Shown: piece by piece, positions 56,700 to 64,000 of the stretch
How positions within the stretch are numbered: position 1 is the stretch's first letter
Layout: every line of letters starts with the position of its first letter
Assembly (NCBI GenBank): GCA_963922205.1
Contig: CAWUHX010000308.1
Coordinates: 106,226-170,225 of the forward strand
Direction of reading: 5' to 3'
Source of the DNA: Romanomermis culicivorax
Taxonomy: Eukaryota; Nematoda; Enoplea; Mermithida; Mermithidae
DNA length: 64,000 nucleotides
Translations under genes and position numbers: made by a program
Notes under the pieces: model-generated
Database searches by the model: none
Told to the model about the DNA's origin: nothing
The model's input: the letters and a program-made list of their open reading frames with translations, nothing else

Positions 56700-57594
56700 C
56701 CTTAGGCTTAGGCTTAGGCTTGGCCTTAGCCTTAGGCTTGGGCTTAGGCTTAGGCTTTGGCTTTGGCTTAGGCTTAGGCTTAGGCTTAGGCTTAGGCTCA
56801 GGCTTAGGCTTAGGCTCAGGCTTAGGCTTAGGCTTAGGCTTAGGCTTAGGCTTAGGCTTAGGCTTAGGCTTAGGCTTAGGCTTAGGCTTAGGCTTAGGCT
56901 TAGGCTTAGGCTTAGGCTCAGGCTCAGGCTTAGGCTTAGGCTTAGGCTTAGGCTTAGGCTCAGGCTTAGGCTTAGGCTTAGGCTCAGGCTTAGGCTTAGG
57001 CTCAGGCTCAGGCTTAGGCTTAGGCTTAGGCTTAGGCTTAGGCTTAGGCTTAGGCTTAGGCTTAGGCTTAGGCTTAGGCTTAGGCTCAGGCTTAGCCTTA
57101 GGCTTAGGCTTAGGCTTAGGCTTAGGCTTAGGCTTAGGCTTAGGCTTAGGCTTAGGCTTAGGCTTAGGCTTAGGCTTAGGCTTAGGCTTAGGCTTAGGCT
57201 TAGGCTTAGGCTTAGGCTTAGGCTTAGGCTTAGGCTTAGGCTTAGGCTTAGGCTCAGGCTTAGGCTTAGGCTTAGGCTTAGGCTTAGGCTTAGGCTTAGG
57301 CTTAGGCTTAGGCTTAGGCTTAGGCTTAGGCTTAGGCTTAGGCTTAGGCTTAGGCTTAGGCTTAGGCTTAGGCTCAGGCTCAGGCTTAGGCTTAGGCTTA
57401 GGCTTAGGCTTAGGCTTAGGCTCAGGCTCAGGCTTAGGCTTAGGCTTAGGCTTAGGCTTAGGCTTAGGCTTAGGCTCAGGCTTAGGCTTAGGCTCAGGCT
57501 CAGGCTTAGGCTTAGGCTTAGGCTTAGGCTTAGGCTTAGGCTTAGGCTTAGGCTTAGGCTCAGGCTTAGGCTTAGGCTCAGGCTCAGGCTTAGG
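56700..57594 (+). repeat. Interstitial telomeric repeat array, (TTAGGC)n
   Basis: About 895 bp, close to 149 hexamers. Most are perfect TTAGGC, the nematode telomere repeat, with TCAGGC the commonest variant and a few TTGGCC, TTAGCC and TTTGGC near the left end. Both flanks are unique sequence, so it is internal and not a chromosome end in this assembly. On the minus strand it lies in what should be an intron upstream of the damaged Ser/Thr exon copy 4. The Leu-Gly, Leu-Arg and Ser-Leu reading frames across it are artefacts. Confidence 0.97.
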
Positions 57595-57720
57595 ACTCTG
57601 GCTCTAAAAAATGTAACATGCAAAATTGTTCCAAGTTCTATAATGGTTGGAGATGTACTTTCACCCAGCAGTCATTTTAGATCTATGCAAATTTGGTCAA
57701 TTGGGCAAAGGTAGACTAGA
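57595..57720. other. Short unique island beside telomeric array
   Basis: About 125 bp of mixed composition, unlike the repeats around it. A plus-strand frame open from the array reads [20 protein letters not shown] and ends before a possible GTAGAC donor at 57710. I do not recognise it and would not call it an exon without transcript support. Confidence 0.3.
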
Positions 57721-59624
57721 AAAAAAATGCATTTTCCAATCAATAATTTGTCAAAAAATGGAAAATTTATTGATTTTTTCATACAAAAATTGCAAAATTG
57801 TGATTTTAATCTGCGAAGTTTGTCCTTTTTAATCGCAAATTTATGGAGAAAAAATTGATTTTCAATCAATAATTGGTGAAAAAATGTAAAATTTTCAAAT
57901 TTTTTGGTCATATCAAAAGCTTTAAAAAATTGAAAAATTTTACTTTTTTCCATCAAAAAAAAATTTTCCTATGAATAATTAATGAAAAAATAAAGAATCT
58001 AATAATTTTTTTTATTGAAAAATTAGAAATTTGTCATTTTTAGTTTTCCAAAATTGGACAAAAAAATCTTTAAAATTTGCAAATTTTGAGCAATTTAATC
58101 ACAAATTTATATTTAAAAAACTTGATTTTAGATGCAAAAATTGAGCAAAAAAAATTAAAAATCTCGTGTTTTTTAGAGAGAAAAATTAAAAAAAATTTTT
58201 TGCCAATTTTGGCCATCAAAAAAGTTTAAAAATTAAAAAAAACTCTGATTTTTGTAACAAATATTTTTGGAAAAAATCCAATTTTTTGATCAATTGTTGG
58301 TGAAAAAATGAAAAATCAACTGATATTTTTAGACAAAAATCATAAATTAATAATTTTTGGCTTTCAAAAATTGGAAAAAAATCCTAAAAATTTTGAAAAC
58401 ATGAGCTATTTTAATCAATAATTTATAGTCAAAAAATTGATTTTCAATCAATATTTTATGGAAAAAATTTGAAATTTTGTCATCAAAAAGCTTTAAAAAT
58501 TGAAAAATTTTAATTTTTGGCTTAAAAAATTTTTTGGGAAAAAATGGATTTTTTTATCAAATAATTAACGGAAAAATTGAATGTCAAGTTATTTTCTTTT
58601 GGAAAAAAATAAAAATTTTGTGATTTTTGAATTTCAAAAATTCGAAAACGTTTTTTTAAATTTTTAAACTTTTAAAATTTTTAATGACAAATTTATGCCC
58701 AAAAAACTTAATTTTTGGATCAATAATTAAGCAAAAAATCTTGAATCTTCGGATTTTCAGACAGAAAAATTGAAAAAAACTTTGATATTTTGTATCAAAA
58801 TATTTAGGCCAAAAATTGATCTTTCNNNNNNNNNNNNNNNNNNNNNNNNNNNNNNNNNNNNNNNNNNNNNNNNNNNNNNNNNNNNNNNNNNNNNNNNNNN
58901 NNNNNNNNNNNNNNNNNNNNNNNNNAAAATTGACGTTTTTTTGTTTAAAAAAATGAATAAATTTGATTTTTTTGTCTTAAAATGACAAAATTTTGATTTT
59001 TTTTTGTGAAAAAACGCGGAAAAAAATTGTCTTTTCCGCCAAAAAATGGAGAAATTTTGTGGTTTGGTTCTCAAAAAATTAAAATTTTTCAATTTTTCTC
59101 GGGAAAAAAAACGAAAAAATTGACCTTTCTTATGAGGAAATTTAATTCTTTTTTGTCGAAAATGAGGAAATTTTGTTTTTTCCGGATGAAAAAGTTCACT
59201 TTTTTGTCGAAAATTGAAAAATTATATATTTTTGAGGTCAAAAATGGAAGAATTTTGATTTTTCTGATTAAAAAATGCGAAAAAGTTGACTTTTTGGTAA
59301 AAAAAATGAAGAAATTCAATTTTTTTCCGTCTAAAAATAAGTAAGTTCTGGTCAAAAATGGAGAAATTTGTGGTTTTTCTGTCGAAAAATGAGGAAATTT
59401 TCATTTTTCATGAGCAAAAAATTCACTTTTTCTGCCGAAAAATTGAAAAATTTGATATTTTTATCATCAAAGATAATGGAATTTCGATTTTTCGCAGGGA
59501 AAAAACGCGAAAAATTGACTATTTTGGTCAGAAAATGATGAAATTTTGTGGTTTTTCCGTCAAAAATTTGATTGTTTTGCTGTCTAAAAATAAGATATTT
59601 TTTATTTTTTGCTATATTCTCCCA
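57721..59624. repeat. AT-rich degenerate repeat with assembly gap
   Basis: Units resemble TTGATTTTCAATCAATAATT and GAAAAAATTGAAAAATTTT. After the gap they change to TTGACTTTTTGGTCAAAAAT and TGGAGAAATTTTGTGGTTTT. The change of family across the gap suggests two different arrays meet there. No gene is visible. Confidence 0.7.
58826..58925. other. Assembly gap of 100 N
   Basis: Exactly 100 N, the usual placeholder for a gap of unknown size. Contiguity between the minus-strand gene and telomeric array on the left, and the MAP kinase kinase exon on the right, is therefore a scaffolding claim. Missing exons of either gene could lie here. Confidence 0.99.
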
Positions 59625-61087
59625 CTGTAGGTTACTGTATTTTCTTACTGTAACTTTCTAGAGAGGAATTCTACAAAAATGACTTAGTGTAGATTACTGT
59701 ATTTCCCTACTGTAGGTTACTGTATTTTCCTACTGTAATTTTTTCCAGAGAAATTCTACAAAAATGACTTACTGTAGTATACTGTATTTTCTTACTGTAA
59801 CTTTTCCCAGAGAAATTTTACAAAAAGGATTTAGTAAAGTTTACTGCATTTTCTTACTGTGACTTTTTGGAGAGAAATTCTACAAAAATGAGTTGCTGTA
59901 AGTTACTGTTTTTTCTTACTGTAACTTTTTCCAGAGAAATTTTACAAAAATAACTTACTGTAGGTTACTGCATTTCCATACTGTAACTTTTCCGAGATAA
60001 ATTTTACAAAAATAACTTACTGTAGGTTACTGCATTTCCATACTGTAACTTTTCCGAGATAAATTTTACAGAAATGACCTACTGTAGTTTACTGTATTTT
60101 CTTACTGTAACTTTTTCCAGAGAAATTTTACAAAAATGACTTGCTGTAGTTTACTCTATTTTCTTACTGTAACTTTTTCTTGAAGTTTCAAATTTTACAA
60201 AAATGACCTACTTTAGTTTACTGTTTCTTCTTACTGTAACTTTTTCCAAAGAAATGTTATAAAAAAATGACTTGCTTTAGTTTACTGAATTTTCTCACTG
60301 TAACTTTTTCAGGGAAATTTTACAAAAATGACTTGTTGTAGTTTACTGTATTTTTCTTACTGTTACTTTTTCCAGAGAAATTTCACAAAAATGACTTACC
60401 GTAGTTTACTGTATTTTCATACTGATACTTTTTGTTGTAGTTTCAAATTTTTTCAAAAATGACCTACTGTAGGTTGCTGTAATTCCTTACTGTAATTTAT
60501 TCGGGAGAAATTATACCAAAATGATTACTGTAGTTTACTGTATTTTCCTACTCTAGATTACTGTATTTTCTTACTGTAACTTTCTAGAGAGAAATTTTAC
60601 AAAAATGACATACTGTAGATTACTGTATTCTCCTACTGCAGATTACTATATTTTCTTACTGTAACTTTTTAGAGAGAAATTCTACAAAAATGACTTACTG
60701 TTGATTACTGTATTTTCCTACTGTAGGTTACTGTATTTACCTAGTATATATTACTGTATTTTCTTACTGAAACTTTCTAGAGAGAAAATTCACAAAAATG
60801 ACTTACTGTAGGTAACTGTATTTTCTTACTGTAACTTTTTCTCAAAATTTCAAATTTTACAAAAACGACTTACTGTAGGTTACTGTAGTTTCATACTGTA
60901 ACTTTTTCGAGAGGAATCCTTCAAAAATGACTTACTGTAGTTCACGGTAGTTTCCTACTGTAATTTTTTCTGGATAAATTCTACAAAAACGACTTACTGT
61001 AGATTAATGTATTTTCCTACTGTAACTTTTTCTTGAAATTTAAAATTTTACAGAAACGACTTACTGTAGGGTTACTGTAGTTTCATA
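59625..61087 (+). repeat. TACTGTAG / TTTTCCAGAGAAATTTTAC tandem array, left part
   Basis: Units of about 60-120 bp alternate TTACTGTATTTTCTTACTG, TAACTTTTTCCAGAGAAATT and TTACAAAAATGACTTACTG. The array resumes after the inserted element at 62455 and continues to the MAP kinase kinase exon. A 60-bp block is directly duplicated near 59940-60065. Confidence 0.9.
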
Positions 61088-62454
61088 CATAGTTTTTTTT
61101 TTTTAGCATTTTACAAGCCATGGCTTGTTGGACTGACAAAATGGCTTGTAGAATTTTAGTCCAACAAGCCAAAATGGCTTGTCAGAATTTTTTGATTTAT
61201 GTGTTTGATCATATCGGATACAGGAAAGATGCATTTTGGTGCATTTTCGAAGGTCATAATCTCAAAATTTTCCGGCGCTTCGCGCCCGTTATAACTTAAA
61301 TAAGCATTACTGTTTATTTTCTAGCTCAGGCACTGCCTCTAACATGTCTACCTTCACTTATCATTTAATCTTTAATAGTTTATCTTAAACGTATTATCTC
61401 ATGTTTTAATTGGTAATCTTCAATATTTCATCTTGATATTTAATAAAGATTCACATTTTTCCCTTGACACATTTTTTGAGAAAGGGTACGTCAAGTCTGT
61501 AAACTTTTTGAAGCGATTATTCCTTTCTTAACCTAAAATCAATCCAAAAGCTTCATGGAAGTAGTTTTCGGAAATTTCTACTCTTCTTACTCATATCTTT
61601 TTGGCCAAGTTTATGAGAATGTGTGAATAAATTAATGGTTTTAAAATTTTTCAAACATAAAATTCTAGAAATTACGACTTTTTGAACAGAAAATTCGAAT
61701 CTAATATTTCAAATAATTGTTTGGAAAATTGATTTTCCAGCATCGCAGAATGTCAATACCCAAAAAAATATTCCGGCGTTTCAGGCAGGAAAGATTAATA
61801 GCTTTTTTGGGCTCTCACTTGTCATCCTAGAGGACTTAGCCGTCGATTTCTCATGTAATCTCAAAGTCATTATGTTCTTGTATAGTTTGCTGGAAAATTT
61901 ATTCCACAATGCTTGTAGATTAGACTTCGATCAAACTCAAAAATTTCAAATGTTTCCTGAATTTTAATGAATTAATGGCTCTAAAATGTTATTGGATAAT
62001 GTTGAACATACCTGTACTTGGGGGGGGGTTTGGGGGGGGGGACCCCCCCCCCAACTCGGCCAACCCTATACCCAAAATCATTTCCCCCCCCCCAACCCCC
62101 CCCCCCCCCCAGTTGGGAAAAAATTAAAAAAATTTGCCAAAAAGTGTATGTTTTTTGGCCTTTTTTGGGAAAAATTTCGACTTTTTCCTACCCCCCCCCC
62201 CCAAAATTTCGGATTTACCCCCCCCCCCCCAACTGGTCGGAGGTCTTACAGGTATGATGTTGAATGACATTTTTTTTTGATCAATTGCCGTGATGCTCAA
62301 TATATACATTTCTTTAAAAAATAACCTAGCATTGGAATTTATTCACGTATACTGATATTATAAAATTGGCTTGTAAAAATTTGGAATGGCTTGTAAAATT
62401 TTAGGTCAACAAGCCACTTGGCTTGTGACTCGTAGGTCAAAAAAAAAAACCCTG
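61088..62454. mobile_element. hAT-like non-autonomous transposon (1367 bp)
   Basis: It interrupts one unit of the TACTGTAG array. The host octamer GTTTCATA is present on both sides (61080-61087 and 62455-62462), and removing the element with one copy restores a normal array unit. The ends are CATAGTTTTTTTTTT and, in reverse complement, CAGGGTTTTTTTTTT, a short imperfect inverted terminal repeat. Subterminal GGCTTGT / ACAAGCC words recur in both orientations near both ends. The 8-bp duplication and CA...TG ends fit the hAT superfamily. No transposase frame is visible. An inner hairpin GGCGCTTCGCGCC lies at 61274-61286. Confidence 0.82.
62007..62256. mobile_element. Nested 250-bp MITE with G/C homopolymer runs
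   Basis: It lies inside the larger hAT-like element. Perfect 10-bp inverted ends, CATACCTGTA and TACAGGTATG, are flanked by an exact 8-bp duplication ATGTTGAA (61999-62006 and 62257-62264), again hAT-like. The interior has runs of nine or more G on the plus strand near the left end and several runs of ten or more C further in, so each strand has G-quadruplex potential. Reading frames with poly-Pro/Gly are artefacts. Confidence 0.85.
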
Positions 62455-63580
62455 GTTTCATACTGTATTTTTTCGAAAGGAATCTCACAAAAATGGCTTA
62501 CTGTAGTTCACTGTAGTTTCCTACTGTAATTTTTTCTGGAGAAATTCTACAAAAACGACTTACTGTAGATTAATGTATTTTCCTACTGTAACTTTTTCTT
62601 GAAATTTAAAATTTTACAAAAACGACTTACCGTAGGTTACTGTAGTTTCATACTGTATTTTTTCGAGAGGAATCCTACAAGAATGGCTTACTGTAGTTCA
62701 CTGTAGTTTCCTACTGTAATTTTTTCTGGAGAAATTCTACAAAAACGACTTACTGTAGATTAATGTATTTTCCTACTGTAACTTTTTCTTGAAATTTAAA
62801 ATTTTACAAAAACGACTTACCGTAGGTTACTGTAGTTTCATACTGTATTTTTTCGAGAGGAATCCTACAAAAATGGCTTACTGTAGTTCACTGTAGTTTC
62901 CTACTGTAATTTTTTCTGGAGAAATTCTACAAAAACGACTTACTGTAGATCAATGTATTTTCCTACTGTAACTTTTTCTTGAAATTTAAAATTTTACAAA
63001 AACGACTTACTGTAGGTTACTGTAGTTTCATACTGTAACTTTTTCGAGAGGAATCCTTCAAAAATGACTTACTGTAGTTCACGGTAGTTTCCTACTGTAA
63101 TTTTTTCTGGATAAATTCTACAAAAACGACTTACTGTAGATTAATGTATTTTCCTACTGTAACTTTTTCTTGAAATTTAAAATTTTACAAAAACGACTTA
63201 CCGTAGGTTACTGTAGTTTCATACTGTATTTTTTCGAGAGGAATCCTACAAAAATGGCTTACTGTAGTTCACTGTAGTTTCCTACTGTAATTTTTTCTGG
63301 AGAAATTCTACAAAAACGACTTACTGTAGATCAATGTATTTTCCTACTGTAACTTTTTCTTGAAATTTAAAATTTTACAAAAACGACTTACTGTAGGTTA
63401 CTGTAGTTTCATACTGTAACTTTTTCGAGAGGAATCCTTCAAAAATGACTTACTGTAGTTCACGGTAGTTTCCTACTGTAATTTTTTCTGGATAAATTCT
63501 ACAAAAACGACTTACTGTAGATTACTGTATTTTCCTACTGTAGGTTACTGTATTTTCATACTGTAATTTTTTTTTACCAG
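62455..63580 (+). repeat. TACTGTAG tandem array, right part
   Basis: Nearly identical units of about 180 bp containing GAGAGGAATCCTACAAAAAT, GGCTTACTGTAGTTCACTG and TTCTTGAAATTTAAAATTTT recur from the element to about 63520. They are more homogeneous than the left part. The array runs straight into the acceptor of the MAP kinase kinase exon (TTTTTTTTTACCAG). Confidence 0.9.
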
Positions 63581-63817
63581 AGAATCAGGGTCACTTTGAA
63601 CAACGAAGAACAAAAGCGAATGTTGATCGAATTGAACGCCAGTATGCAAAGCGGCCAGTGTCCGCAGATGGTCAAGTTTTTTGGCGCCATGTTCAAAGAA
63701 GGCGACGTTTGGCTTTGCATGGAAGTGATGGACATGTCTTTGGACAAATTTTATAGAAATTGCGTCGATTATAATCTACAAATTTGCGAACCCGTGCTAG
63801 GTTTCATAGCTTATTCT
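63581..63817 (+). CDS. MAP kinase kinase (MKK3/MKK6-like) internal exon, partial gene
   Basis: 79 codons, phase 0 as drawn. It reads RIRVTLNNEEQKRMLIELNA, then CPQMVKFFGAMFKEGDVWLC and MEVMDMSLDKFYRNCVDYN. This spans the helix-C to hinge region of a MAP kinase kinase N-lobe. VK(R)IR after the catalytic Lys, GDVW(I/L)CME and MD-x-SLDKFY are hallmarks of the p38-activating MKK3/MKK6 class (C. elegans sek-1 type), as opposed to the MS-x-S-F-DKFY of MKK4. The donor is GTGAGT at 63818. The exon with the glycine loop and catalytic Lys was not found upstream. It may lie in the N gap or before a very long intron. The rest of the kinase is beyond the window. Confidence 0.92.
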
Positions 63818-64000
63818 GTGAGTTTTCCAGTTTACTGTAGTTTTCTACAATTTTGGTATACTGTAGGGCGTACTGTAACTTTTCATTTCCCTCCCGTACT
63901 TCAAAAATTTACGCAAAAAAATTGAATTTTTGTTGAAAATTTTCAAAAATTTAAGCAAAAAATTTCAACTTTTTTCAGATTTTTCGTCAAATTTGATGAT
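63818..64000 (+). repeat. Intron after MKK exon
   Basis: It starts GTGAGTTTTCCAG and continues with TTTACTGTAGTTTTCTAC and TATACTGTAGGGCGTACTG, the same word family as the array before the exon, then turns AT-rich. No further exon is seen by the window end. Confidence 0.75.

Noticed and set aside
56388-57714. Three long frames of Ser-Leu, Leu-Gly and Leu-Arg repeats (up to 411 residues)
   Set aside because: A hexamer array gives dipeptide repeats in every frame. This is telomeric DNA, not coding.
57595-57720. Exon of the MAP kinase kinase N-lobe
   Set aside because: The open frame shows no glycine loop or catalytic Lys motif. It is kept only as an unexplained island.
61986-62267. Pro/Gly-rich frames
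   Set aside because: They lie within the G/C homopolymers of the nested MITE.

Overview
This is a window of nuclear DNA from a nematode. The evidence is spliced GT-AG genes with enormous AT-rich introns, about 0.9 kb of the nematode telomere hexamer TTAGGC inside the sequence, and proteins closest in recall to metazoan signalling enzymes. There are no rRNA, tRNA, CRISPR or bacterial features that I can support. The species cannot be named from the sequence alone. The window contains a 100-N assembly gap.

Layout. (1) 944-46295, plus strand: 17 exons of a type II (delta/eta-like) diacylglycerol kinase. They run from the first C1 zinc finger through the split catalytic domain and accessory domain to a stop codon, 911 residues in this window. 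The 5' part, probably including a PH domain, lies upstream. The 2.7 kb of coding sequence is spread over 45 kb because nearly every intron is filled with its own tandem-repeat family. (2) 46296-50400: repeat-filled space between convergent genes (a roughly 110-bp array and an ATGTTATAACAT palindrome array). (3) 50405-56420, minus strand: an unrecognised repeat protein, probably extracellular. It has tandem phase-1 Ser/Thr-rich exons, five copies of a roughly 100-residue Gly/Asp/Asn-rich unit, and a Gln/Pro-rich tail of 35-residue repeats. (4) 56700-57594: interstitial telomeric array, just upstream of the last recognisable Ser/Thr exon. (5) 57595-63580: AT-rich DNA, the gap, and a TACTGTAG-type array carrying two nested hAT-like elements with clean 8-bp target duplications. 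(6) 63581-63817, plus strand: one exon of an MKK3/MKK6-like (SEK-1-like) MAP kinase kinase.

The most notable feature is the relation between the repeats and the splice junctions. In several introns the tandem unit, or a stray copy in it, matches that intron's own or a neighbouring exon boundary. Intron 1 units read like the start of exon 2 plus the end of exon 3. Intron 3 units repeat the exon 3 end with its donor. Introns 7, 8 and 15 hold displaced copies of an acceptor, a donor and a 44-bp exon end. The MKK exon acceptor and the minus-strand gene acceptor resemble their adjacent arrays. This suggests introns that grew by duplicating their own splice junctions, leaving hundreds of decoy splice sites. 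In addition, exon 14 of the kinase gene is bracketed by inverted repeats and its length is a multiple of three, and the adjoining introns carry about 30 exact TGACGTCA sites.

The diacylglycerol kinase (diacylglycerol to phosphatidic acid) and the p38-pathway MAP kinase kinase are both signalling enzymes. Nothing in the sequence ties them together beyond proximity.
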